From NCBI GenBank assembly GCA_910576855.1, contig CAJTJP010000013.1, forward strand, positions 1-64,000: a stretch of DNA of 64,000 nt, in the 5' to 3' direction. This DNA is from Erysipelotrichales bacterium (lineage in GTDB: Bacteria > Bacillota_I > Bacilli_A > Erysipelotrichales > Erysipelotrichaceae). The notes below the pieces were generated by a model. It was not told the DNA's origin. It was given only the letters and a program-made list of their open reading frames with translations, and made no database searches. The stretch's first letter is position 1, and every line of letters starts with the position of its first letter. This document shows positions 7,607 through 14,817 of this stretch, piece by piece. The translations under genes were made by a program, and so were the position numbers.

Positions 7607-8753
7607 TTTAGTCATTGATCGTAAAAACAGTAATTCAATGAAATGGCATGTAAAGGAAGGGGAGCTGCCCATGTGGGTGGCTGATATGGATTTTCGCTGT
7701 TGTGATGCGATTATCGAGACACTGAAAAACAGAGTGGAACACGGAATTTTCGGCTACAGCGACAGTGATGAGGAATGGGCGGAAAGCATTTGTGACTGGT
7801 GGAGTGACAGACATCATTGGATAACGCAAAAGGATTGGCTGTTATTCAGTAACGGTGTCATTCCGATTATTTCAAGTGCGATACGCAAGCTTACGACAAG
7901 CGGTGATCGCATAATCACAATGACTCCCGTTTATCATATTTTCTTTCATTCGATTGAAAATAACGGTCGTTTTGTCGTTGAAAATGAACTGATTTATGAG
8001 AATCACCAATATCAAATTGATTTTGAAGGCTTGGAAAAGCAGCTCGCTGATGCACGTACAACGATGCTGATTTTATGTAATCCACATAATCCGATCGGCA
8101 GAATATGGAAGCGAGATGAGCTGGAGCGAATCGCAGCGCTTTGTGAAAAGCATCATGTGATAGTGATTTCCGATGAAATTCACTGTGATTTGACGGAAAC
8201 AGGCTGTGAATATATCCCGTTTGCGAGTGTTTCTAAACAAAGTGCCGATATCAGTATTACATGTGTCGCACCGACAAAAAGCTTCAATATTGCCGGAATT
8301 CATTCAGCGGCAGCGATCGTTCCCAATCCGTATTTACGAGACAGATTAGCACAAGCACTTAATGATGATGAGGTGGCTGAGCCTAATGTATTTGCGTTGC
8401 CGGCAGCGATCGCGGCATTTCGTCATGGAGCGCCTTGGCTGAATGCGGTAAGGGAATATATCAGTCAAAATCGGAAACAAGTGACAGAAGCACTGCGTGA
8501 GGAAACAGATATTGTTGTCGTGGCACAAGAGGCGACCTATTTACTTTGGTTAGATTGTTCAGGACTATGTGCGGATACAAGGGAGCTGTGTGCTTTTTTG
8601 CGTAAGCATACCGGCTTGATTTTATCCGATGGTGCACAGTTTAGAGGCAACGGCAAGCAGTTTTTGCGTATGAATATCGCATGTCCAACACCTACGCTGC
8701 TTGACGGCATTGAGCGCTTGAAGCGAGGATTACAGCTTTATCGAAATCGTTAA
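7587..8753 (+). CDS. patB: MalY/PatB-type PLP-dependent C-S lyase / aminotransferase
   Basis: This fold-type I PLP enzyme of the MalY/PatB branch usually acts as a cystathionine beta-lyase cleaving C-S bonds in cystathionine or cysteine conjugates. Visible landmarks are the N-terminal PMWVADMDF motif (about residues 28-36), the NPHNPIGR motif (about 165-172), SDEIHCDL (about 195-202) with the PLP-binding Asp, and the Schiff-base Lys231 in APTKSFN. Length 388 aa is typical. The ATG has GGAGG at good spacing inside the DUF3737 3' end. Pairing with a MerR-type promoter hints at a role in handling a thiol or toxic amino acid, which is inference. Confidence 0.88.
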   Translation: MIKQQLDLVIDRKNSNSMKWHVKEGELPMWVADMDFRCCDAIIETLKNRVEHGIFGYSDSDEEWAESICDWWSDRHHWITQKDWLLFSNGVIPIISSAIRKLTTSGDRIITMTPVYHIFFHSIENNGRFVVENELIYENHQYQIDFEGLEKQLADARTTMLILCNPHNPIGRIWKRDELERIAALCEKHHVIVISDEIHCDLTETGCEYIPFASVSKQSADISITCVAPTKSFNIAGIHSAAAIVPNPYLRDRLAQALNDDEVAEPNVFALPAAIAAFRHGAPWLNAVREYISQNRKQVTEALREETDIVVVAQEATYLLWLDCSGLCADTRELCAFLRKHTGLILSDGAQFRGNGKQFLRMNIACPTPTLLDGIERLKRGLQLYRNR

Positions 8754-8755
8754 TG

Positions 8756-8796
8756 AAAAAAAGCTTGTGATTGATTATCAAATCATAAGCTTTTTC
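8756..8796. terminator. bidirectional terminator between patB and a MATE gene
   Basis: A 12-14 bp stem (AAGCTTGTGATT with AATCATAAGCTT) is flanked by an A run on one side and a T run on the other. It ends transcripts of the two convergent genes. Confidence 0.85.
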
Positions 8797-10169
8797 TATG
8801 CGTTCATCAGCTTTCCATAACCTTTTTTCCTTATCCACAGATAACACATCGCATGAATACAAGCGGTTAAAATCCATGAGATCGGATAGGAGATATAGAG
8901 CGAAAACGTCGTATGATACATTTGAAAGATAGTAAATATCCAAAATATACGAAACAGACAGGCACCGCTTAATGAAACGAGCATCGGCGTTATCGAATAG
9001 CCGAGCCCGCGCAAGCTGCCGACAAAGACATCCATGATACCGCATAATAAATACATCGTGCTGATAATACTTAAGCGGACAAGGCCGAATTCTATGACCT
9101 TTTCACTTGTCGTATAGAGAGATAACAGCGGATGACCCAATAGGTAAGTACCGACTCCCAGCACAAGTCCGATGATTGATACGATAAACAAGCACTGCAG
9201 CAGAATCTTGTCAATGCGCTCTCGTTTTTTCGCTCCGACATTTTGTGAGGTGAAGCTCAAGGCCGTTTGATAGATTGCATTCATCGCCGTATAGACAAAG
9301 CCCTCAAGATTACTGGCAGCGGTATTTCCTGCCATAACGATTGCGCCGAAGGAATTGATCGAGGATTGAATCAGTACATTTGAGATAGAGAAAATCGTTC
9401 CCTGAAGTCCTGCAGGCAGTCCGATTTTCAGCATCAGCATCAGCTTTTCCTTATCGATATGCAGCTTTTTTAAATCCAGATGCAAAGCACCTTCATTTTG
9501 GTGCAGACTTAAAATAATAAAGAAGGCAGAAATAGATTCCGACAAAATCGTCGCGATCGCAACTCCGGCTACTCCCATATCAAAAACGATCACTAAAATC
9601 AAATTAAAGATCACATTGACAATTCCCGAAATCGTTAAAAAATAAAGCGGACGCTTCGTATCACCGATGGAGCGCAAGATTGCCGCACCGAAATTATAGA
9701 TCATCAAGGCCGGCATACCGACAAAATAAATCTGCATATACAGAACCGATAAATCAATGACATTATCAGGTGTACTCATCATTTCCAACAGCGGTCTTGC
9801 GGCAAATAAGCCGACGAAAATCATAAGAACACCGGAAACAAATGCGGCTGTCATCGCTGTATGTACGCTTTTTTCAATGTTGTCATAATCTTGTGCACCG
9901 TAGTAGCGTCCTACCAAAACGTTTGCACCGACTGATACACCGATAAATAAATTGATCAACAGATTAATCAAGGAGCTTGTAGAGCCTACGGCCGCAAGCG
10001 AATGCTCACCGCTGAAGCGTCCGATGACAACGATATCGGCAGCGTTGAATAACAGCTGCAGGATACCGGACAGCACAAGCGGAATCGCAAACAGAATAAT
10101 TTTATTAAACAGCGGCCCTTCACACATATTCATCTCATAGGAGCGTAATTTCAGCCCTCTTGTTCTCAT
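8796..10169 (-). CDS. MATE family efflux transporter
   Basis: This is a multidrug-and-toxin-extrusion antiporter (Na+ or H+ coupled) of 457 aa with about 12 membrane segments in two similar halves. The N-terminal GPLFNKIILFAIPLVLSG helix, the NAADIVVIGRFSG loop and VSVGANVLVGRYYGAQ are typical. The frame is open further upstream, but that region contains the promoter (10198-10226). The ATG at 10169, with AAGGGA nine bases before it, is therefore the real start. The substrate cannot be predicted. It is monocistronic and ends at a bidirectional terminator. It is one of three MATE proteins in this window. Confidence 0.9.
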   Translation of the reverse strand: MRTRGLKLRSYEMNMCEGPLFNKIILFAIPLVLSGILQLLFNAADIVVIGRFSGEHSLAAVGSTSSLINLLINLFIGVSVGANVLVGRYYGAQDYDNIEKSVHTAMTAAFVSGVLMIFVGLFAARPLLEMMSTPDNVIDLSVLYMQIYFVGMPALMIYNFGAAILRSIGDTKRPLYFLTISGIVNVIFNLILVIVFDMGVAGVAIATILSESISAFFIILSLHQNEGALHLDLKKLHIDKEKLMLMLKIGLPAGLQGTIFSISNVLIQSSINSFGAIVMAGNTAASNLEGFVYTAMNAIYQTALSFTSQNVGAKKRERIDKILLQCLFIVSIIGLVLGVGTYLLGHPLLSLYTTSEKVIEFGLVRLSIISTMYLLCGIMDVFVGSLRGLGYSITPMLVSLSGACLFRIFWIFTIFQMYHTTFSLYISYPISWILTACIHAMCYLWIRKKGYGKLMNA

Positions 10170-10197
10170 ACAATCATATCCCTTCATAATGAATTTT

Positions 10198-10226
10198 ATT
10201 ATAGGCACTTTAGGGTTATTTTTCAA
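10198..10226 (-). promoter_or_regulatory. sigma-A promoter of the MATE gene at 8796
   Basis: On the minus strand TTGAAA (10226-10221), 17-bp spacer, TATAAT (10203-10198). It lies inside the longest open frame and so fixes the start at 10169. Confidence 0.8.
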
Positions 10227-10495
10227 GTCTTTGGCCGCAGTTAATTGCGTTATCAAGCAAATCAAAGTGAAAAATAATATAATCTTTCTTTCAATCATAA
10301 CCTAAGGAAATCAATGCGTTGGTTTTGTGTTGTCAGATGACGATGGGAGATATAACTTTTTAATATCATTCCTTTTTGGATTCTGATGCATAAGTACACT
10401 ATCGATCATACATAAAAGCACTTATATCGAAATGAGGAGTATTACACCTTTACTTTTATAATATTTTAGCGTACAATTTTACAACGAGGTGAAGT

Positions 10496-11875
10496 ATGAG
10501 AAAATCTTTAAATTTATTGGAAGGAGCGATTTTGCCTGCATTGAGTGCACTGGCACTGCCGATCATGGCAACAAGCTTAATTCAAATGGCATATAATTTA
10601 ACCGATATGATATGGATCGGTCGCTTGGGAAGCGGTGCGGTTGCCTCAGTAGGGGCTGCCGGAATGTTTATGTGGCTGTCTAACGGCTTAGCTACCCTGG
10701 CTAAAATGGGCGGTCAAATCAAAGTAGCACAGGCACTCGGTGCTTCCAAAATCGAGGATGCGCGTGCTTATGCGAATTCGTCTTTTCAGTTGGCTGCGCT
10801 GTTCGCGTTGTGCTTCGGTCTTATCTCATTATTGTTCGCAAAAGCGATGATAGGCTTTTTTCAATTAAACACGGAAGCAGTTATCTTAGATGCACAGGCT
10901 TATTTGTTGATTACCGGCGGACTTGTCATCTTTAACTTTCTCAATCAGATTTATACCGGTACGCTGACCGCAATGGGAAACAGTAAAACCTCATTTGTTG
11001 TTACGACAATCGGACTGCTCATCAATATCGTATTAGACCCGTTACTCATTTTCGGCGGATTGGGCATTCCGGCTTTAGGTGTTACGGGAGCGGCGCTTGC
11101 GACAGTGATTGCGCAGGCTGTTGTAACGCTGTCTTTTTATATTGTCGTACATAAGGATGACGTGCTGTTTCATCATCTGAAATTCCTTCAGCGGCCCTCA
11201 AAAAAGCATACGAAGGAGATATTTATGATCGGCTTGCCGTCTGCGGTCCAAAGCATGATTTTTTCTTCAATTTCCATGGTGATTGCGCGTTTGATTGCCG
11301 GTTGGGGAGACGGTGCGGTCGCGGTTCAGAAGGTAGGGAGTCAGATCGAATCCATTTCGTGGATGACATCAGAGGGCTATGCGTTGGCCTTAAACAGCTT
11401 TGTGGCACAGAATTTCGGTGCTCGTAACGGCGAGCGAATCAAAAAGGGCTATCGATTATCGATGATATTGATGTTAGTATGGGGACTGTTCTGCAGTGCG
11501 CTGTTGATTTTTGCACCTGAGCTGATCTTTCGTATCTTTATTCAAGAAAGCGATGTGTTACCGCTCGGTGTTGACTATCTGCGCATTCTCGGTGTTTCCC
11601 AATTATTTATGTGCATTGAAATTACGACCGAGGGCGCCTTCTGCGGCTTGGGCAAAACTCTTCCGCCCAGCATCGTATCGATTACCTTGACCGCTGCTCG
11701 AATTCCTTTAGCGATCTGTTTAAGCGAGTTCTTAGGTCTGAACGGAATATGGTGGTCGATAACGATAAGCTCGATATTCAAGGGAATCGTGCTTTGTTCA
11801 TGGTTTTTGCGGTATCAGCATAAAACACTGGGTTCCATGCTGAAGCAGGATTCAAAAACACTTGCCGAAGCTTAG
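10496..11875 (+). CDS. MATE family efflux transporter
   Basis: This second MATE antiporter (459 aa, about 12 membrane segments) is only distantly similar to its divergent neighbour. The LPALSALALPIMATSLIQMA helix and YNLTDMIWIGRLGSGAVASVG block (about residues 14-55) are the family signature, and the second half begins near residue 240 (IFMIGLPSAVQSM). The ATG has GAGGTG seven bases upstream. A TATAAT lies at 10457-10462 but I see no good -35. A strong terminator follows. The substrate is unknown. Confidence 0.9.
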   Translation: MRKSLNLLEGAILPALSALALPIMATSLIQMAYNLTDMIWIGRLGSGAVASVGAAGMFMWLSNGLATLAKMGGQIKVAQALGASKIEDARAYANSSFQLAALFALCFGLISLLFAKAMIGFFQLNTEAVILDAQAYLLITGGLVIFNFLNQIYTGTLTAMGNSKTSFVVTTIGLLINIVLDPLLIFGGLGIPALGVTGAALATVIAQAVVTLSFYIVVHKDDVLFHHLKFLQRPSKKHTKEIFMIGLPSAVQSMIFSSISMVIARLIAGWGDGAVAVQKVGSQIESISWMTSEGYALALNSFVAQNFGARNGERIKKGYRLSMILMLVWGLFCSALLIFAPELIFRIFIQESDVLPLGVDYLRILGVSQLFMCIEITTEGAFCGLGKTLPPSIVSITLTAARIPLAICLSEFLGLNGIWWSITISSIFKGIVLCSWFLRYQHKTLGSMLKQDSKTLAEA

Positions 11876-11903
11876 CTTACTTCAACATTATGAAACAAAA
11901 AAT

Positions 11904-11928
11904 GACGGTGAAGCCCATCGTCTTTTTT
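11904..11928 (+). terminator. intrinsic terminator of the MATE gene at 10496
   Basis: GACGGTG (11904-11910) pairs with CATCGTC (11916-11922), loop AAGCC, then six T. Confidence 0.85.
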
Positions 11929-11949
11929 GATGCTTTCTCCATAATTCAA

Positions 11950-11978
11950 GTATAGAACCCTTTTTTTTGTACATACTA
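11950..11978 (+). promoter_or_regulatory. sigma-G (or sigma-F) forespore promoter
   Basis: GTATA (11950-11954), exactly 17 bp, CATACTA (11972-11978). Both boxes match the published forespore sigma-G consensus (GHATR and CATnHTA) at every position. AGGAGG and the lipoprotein ATG follow within 26 bp. Confidence 0.75.
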
Positions 11979-12003
11979 CGAATAGAACAAAGGAGGAATA
12001 CCA

Positions 12004-12627
12004 ATGAAGGTATGGAAAAAGGCTGCATCGCTTTCTTTAGTCTTGCTGCTTGCTATGATGAGCGGCTGCGGCAGCGATAAAAAAGATGACAGCACAAACA
12101 ACAACGCAAATGCGACAGATACAAATAAGCCGCAAAACAATGCAGGTGAAAAAGCCACTGAAACAATGAACAACATGGTTTCTTATTTAAAAGAAAAAGG
12201 CATGGAGCTCAGCGATATGGCAGACATCGATCAAATGGATTTTGCCGCCCATGAAGGAAAACGCTTTTCCTATAAAGGCAGTCCGATGTATCTTTATCGC
12301 TTAAAATCCAATGATGAAAGCATGAAGGCATTGCTTGATTCCGCTAAGAATACCGGTAATGTAAAAGTCAATATTGACGGCAAGGAGCGTAATTATAAGG
12401 CTTCTGTCAACGGTGACTATTTGCTTGTATATGAAAACGGTGATACGATACAGGATTTCATCGAGATATTCGGCACTTATTCTACCAATGCACCGGCGGC
12501 GCCGAATACGGAAGGTGTAACTGCACCGGGAAGTGATCATCCGGGTGTCAAGGATGAAGGGAAATCCACAAATCCCGACGGAAGTCCCTCTAATAAAAAC
12601 GGTGTGATTACAGAAACCGAGGACTGA
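12004..12627 (+). CDS. predicted forespore lipoprotein of unknown function
   Basis: A basic N-terminus and hydrophobic h-region lead to the lipobox MSGC, so Cys22 should be lipid-modified. An Asn/Asp/Lys-rich tether (about 23-52) follows, then a compact domain (about 55-160) with helix-then-strand character (KVNIDGKERNYK, GDYLLVYENGDTIQDFIEIFG). A Pro/Gly/Asn/Ser-rich tail ends the protein. I do not recognise the domain. A perfect sigma-G-type promoter and AGGAGG precede the ATG, and a perfect terminator follows, so it is monocistronic. Expression in the forespore with anchoring to the inner spore membrane is my inference. It resembles the sporulation YhcN/YlaJ lipoproteins only in layout, not clearly in sequence. 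Confidence 0.75.
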   Translation: MKVWKKAASLSLVLLLAMMSGCGSDKKDDSTNNNANATDTNKPQNNAGEKATETMNNMVSYLKEKGMELSDMADIDQMDFAAHEGKRFSYKGSPMYLYRLKSNDESMKALLDSAKNTGNVKVNIDGKERNYKASVNGDYLLVYENGDTIQDFIEIFGTYSTNAPAAPNTEGVTAPGSDHPGVKDEGKSTNPDGSPSNKNGVITETED

Positions 12628-12630
12628 CAT

Positions 12631-12656
12631 AACAGCTTATTCAAGCTGTTTTTTTT
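12631..12656 (+). terminator. intrinsic terminator of the lipoprotein gene
   Basis: A perfect 8-bp stem AACAGCTT/AAGCTGTT with loop ATTC is followed by six T. Confidence 0.92.
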
Positions 12657-12724
12657 ACAAGTTGTTTTAGACTTACATAAATAATGTTATAATATATGAT
12701 ATCGTATAGTCAACGGAAAGGAAA

Positions 12725-12747
12725 GGTAAATCAAGAAAGGATTTACC
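12725..12747 (+). promoter_or_regulatory. 5'-UTR hairpin over the ribosome site of the ankyrin-like gene
   Basis: A perfect 8-bp inverted repeat GGTAAATC (12725-12732) / GATTTACC (12740-12747) has a 7-base loop. The only ribosome-site-like AAAGGA (12736-12741) lies in the loop and 3' arm. It ends four bases before the TTG start. A TATAAT at 12688-12693 is the likely -10. The fold could hide the ribosome site. Confidence 0.45.
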
Positions 12748-12751
12748 GCGG

Positions 12752-13150
12752 TTGAACTATATGACTTTTAAATTTTTAAAGCACAATCTGGAAAAAGAAG
12801 GGAAGCTGGCAAAGCTGTTATTGAATGCAGTTTGGGATGAAAATGTAGCGAATGCACGTAAGCTGATTCACAGAGGTGCCGATCCAAACTGGATTTATAA
12901 CGGTTATCCGCTGCTGCTTCATGCGGTATTCACCCGTAACGAGGAAATGGTGATGATGCTGATTGAGGAGGGAGCTGTACAAACCTCTGAGGCCTTAGGC
13001 TTTGCTTTAGATCGCGGCATCGGAGAAATGGTGTTTCCGTTAGCGTTTATGGGTATCGTTCCTAAGGCTGCGGCAGCACAGGAATATTTCGGGCCGTATC
13101 CATCACGCTTTGCGCCGCTTGACATGAATTATCCGATTTTGCTTGGCTGA
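12752..13150 (+). CDS. ankyrin-repeat-like protein (132 aa)
   Basis: The middle of the protein (about residues 28-78) shows ankyrin-type helical hairpins: NAVWDENVANARKLIHRGADPN, then PLLLHAVFTRNEEMVMMLIEEGA. The N- and C-terminal parts diverge from the repeat. It has no signal peptide or membrane segment, so a cytoplasmic protein-binding role is likely, with unknown partner. The start is taken as TTG at 12752 with AAAGGA ten bases upstream; an in-frame ATG at 12761 is possible but has no ribosome site. It lies 16 bp before a WYL-domain regulator in the same direction, probably one operon. Confidence 0.65.
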   Translation: MNYMTFKFLKHNLEKEGKLAKLLLNAVWDENVANARKLIHRGADPNWIYNGYPLLLHAVFTRNEEMVMMLIEEGAVQTSEALGFALDRGIGEMVFPLAFMGIVPKAAAAQEYFGPYPSRFAPLDMNYPILLG

Positions 13151-13166
13151 GTGAGGAGGAGCTTTT

Positions 13167-14114
13167 ATGAATCGAACCGCGATGTGTATTCGCATGCTGC
13201 AGATGCTCAACAGCAGAGGTTCTATGAATAAACAGGAGATCGCAGAGGAATTAAAGGTAAATATGCGCAATATTCCCGAATACCGAAAGGAGCTGGAGGC
13301 AGCCGGCTATCGTATTGAATGGTCGCTTGGAAAGTACGGTGGCTATGTACTTCAGGACAGCGTGCTGCTTCCTGCCCTGGGCTTAAGTGATGAAGAAAAG
13401 GAAAGCTTACATGAACTGAGTGAATATCTCCGCTCAAATCATGATTTTTCTGACGCTGATACAATCATTCAAATCATCGATCGAATGCTTTCTAATACAC
13501 AGCTGAATACAAAACAGACCGGCTTTTATATGGATCATCATCATGCGAATATTTCCGCACAGCTACGTAAAAATATTGAACTGATCCGAAATGCCGTCAA
13601 AAAGCATATCTGTGTGAAAATCGAATATCGCTCCATCAGTGAGCCAGAGGCCAAATCCTATATCATTCATCCCTACAGCTTGGTTCATTTTAAGGATTCC
13701 TATTACTGTATTGCTTATTCGCTCAGCGCAAGGGATTATCGAACCTTTAAATTCAGTGATGAACGAATGAAAAGCTGTACCTTAACAGACAGTACTTTTA
13801 ATCGTGATAAGCATTTTAATATCGAGGATCATATCGGAAAAGTCGGATTGATGAAACAACAGGCGATAAAGGTTGAATTTCTTGCCTATGAGGAAGCAGC
13901 TCTTTATATGGCAGAACGACAAATCGGCTTAGAACCCCATTTTACATGGATAGATCGTACGACTGTGCATTATGAAACTACCTTTGAGGGAAAAAAAGAG
14001 GCACTGTCCTTCCTGTTGTCACTGGGCGCGAAAGCAAAGCTGCTCAAGCCGGCGGAATTGAAGGAAGAGTACACTCAGGAAATAATGAAGATGATTGAAA
14101 TTGATAAAAAATAG
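13167..14114 (+). CDS. HTH / WYL-domain transcriptional regulator
   Basis: This is a YafY-type regulator of 315 aa. The N-terminal winged helix-turn-helix (about 6-60: RMLQMLNSRGSMNKQEIAEEL, then recognition helix RNIPEYRKELEAAGY) is followed by a WYL domain (about 140-225) that senses a ligand. The ligand-binding core appears as IEYRSISEPEAKSYIIHPYSLVHFKDSYYCIAY, with YCIAY in place of WYL itself. A C-terminal WCX extension (about 230-310) is present. GGAGGAG precedes the ATG. Targets are unknown; the co-transcribed ankyrin-like gene is the nearest candidate partner. Confidence 0.85.
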   Translation: MNRTAMCIRMLQMLNSRGSMNKQEIAEELKVNMRNIPEYRKELEAAGYRIEWSLGKYGGYVLQDSVLLPALGLSDEEKESLHELSEYLRSNHDFSDADTIIQIIDRMLSNTQLNTKQTGFYMDHHHANISAQLRKNIELIRNAVKKHICVKIEYRSISEPEAKSYIIHPYSLVHFKDSYYCIAYSLSARDYRTFKFSDERMKSCTLTDSTFNRDKHFNIEDHIGKVGLMKQQAIKVEFLAYEEAALYMAERQIGLEPHFTWIDRTTVHYETTFEGKKEALSFLLSLGAKAKLLKPAELKEEYTQEIMKMIEIDKK

Positions 14115-14121
14115 ATAAAAA

Positions 14122-14140
14122 AACTCTCGATCAGAGAGTT
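14122..14140. terminator. terminator hairpin between the WYL gene and tRNA-Glu
   Basis: AACTCTC (14122-14128) pairs with GAGAGTT (14134-14140). On the minus strand it is followed by seven T (plus A run 14115-14122), a good end for the tRNA transcript. On the plus strand the T tract is poor. Confidence 0.7.
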
Positions 14141-14149
14141 ATCTTTTAA

Positions 14150-14224
14150 TGGTAGCGTGTACGGGACTCGAACCCGTGATGCAGCCTTGAGAGGGCTGTG
14201 GCTTAACCGCTTGCCGAACACGCC
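14150..14224 (-). tRNA. tRNA-Glu (anticodon CTC)
   Basis: A full 75-nt cloverleaf reads on the minus strand: acceptor GGCGTGT with ACACGCT, D-arm GGC/GCC, anticodon stem CAGCC/GGCTG around loop CTCTCAA (anticodon CTC, reads GAG), T-arm ACGGG-TTCGAGT-CCCGT, discriminator A and encoded CCA. It has its own promoter and terminator and is a solitary tRNA gene. Confidence 0.95.
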
Positions 14225-14243
14225 GTTTTTTGATTGCGTGTTT

Positions 14244-14272
14244 ATTATACTTTAAATAATAACGGATTTCAA
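14244..14272 (-). promoter_or_regulatory. sigma-A promoter of tRNA-Glu
   Basis: Minus strand TTGAAA (14272-14267), 17-bp spacer, TATAAT (14249-14244), 20 bp before the mature tRNA 5' end. Confidence 0.85.
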
Positions 14273-14324
14273 GTAGAAAATGAACGAAAATGAAGCCGGT
14301 TAAAAAAACAGAGAGGCAAAGCAG

Positions 14325-14352
14325 TTGAAATCACGGAATAATCCTATATAAT
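14325..14352 (+). promoter_or_regulatory. sigma-A promoter of the rhodanese lipoprotein
   Basis: TTGAAA (14325-14330), 16-bp spacer, TATAAT (14347-14352). A second TATAAT lies at 14369-14374 without a matching -35. Confidence 0.6.
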
Positions 14353-14394
14353 AACTCTGTAATTATGATATAATAGGAAAAAGGTGATAATAAT

Positions 14395-14772
14395 ATGAAG
14401 GGCAAACTAATGAAGCTGTTGGCAATGTGCTGTTTGTTAAGCGCATGTACCGGTACAGATACGGCAAAACAAGCAGAATATCAACGAATCGATGCACAAA
14501 AGGCAAAGGAGATGATGCAGGATTCCTCAGTGATCGTACTCGATGTTCGAACGCAAGAAGAATATGCACAGGGACATATTCCGAATGCTGAGCTTTTGCC
14601 GCTGGACCAAATCGAAAAGATATCCGAGGTAGCAGAGAAAGACAAAACGATTTTGGTATATTGTCGAAGTGGTAATCGAAGTGCTCAGGCTGCGCATTAT
14701 TTAATTGAATCAGGATATGAAAATGTATATGATTTCGGCGGCATTCTTTCATGGCCGTATGAAATCGAATAA
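14395..14772 (+). CDS. rhodanese-domain lipoprotein
   Basis: A short signal peptide ends in the lipobox LSAC, making Cys18 the lipid-modified residue. A single rhodanese domain (about 30-122) follows, with VIVLDVRTQEEYAQGHI and the active-site loop CRSGNRS whose cysteine is Cys90. Rhodaneses carry a persulfide on this cysteine and transfer sulfane sulfur or act in thiol redox. A lipid-anchored version would work on the outer face of the membrane. At 125 aa it is a complete single-domain protein. It is monocistronic, with AAGGTGA before the ATG and a bidirectional terminator after. The sulfur acceptor is unknown. Confidence 0.88.
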   Translation: MKGKLMKLLAMCCLLSACTGTDTAKQAEYQRIDAQKAKEMMQDSSVIVLDVRTQEEYAQGHIPNAELLPLDQIEKISEVAEKDKTILVYCRSGNRSAQAAHYLIESGYENVYDFGGILSWPYEIE

Positions 14773-14817
14773 AAAAAGGAGCAGGGAATTTTACAAGCCC
14801 TGTTCCATTATTTTTTG
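14771..14817. terminator. bidirectional terminator, rhodanese / Na-Pi transporter
   Basis: GGAGCAGGG (14778-14786) pairs with CCCTGTTCC (14798-14806, one G-U). It is flanked by seven A on the left and a T-rich tract on the right. The right arm lies inside the last codons of the convergent gene. Confidence 0.85.
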
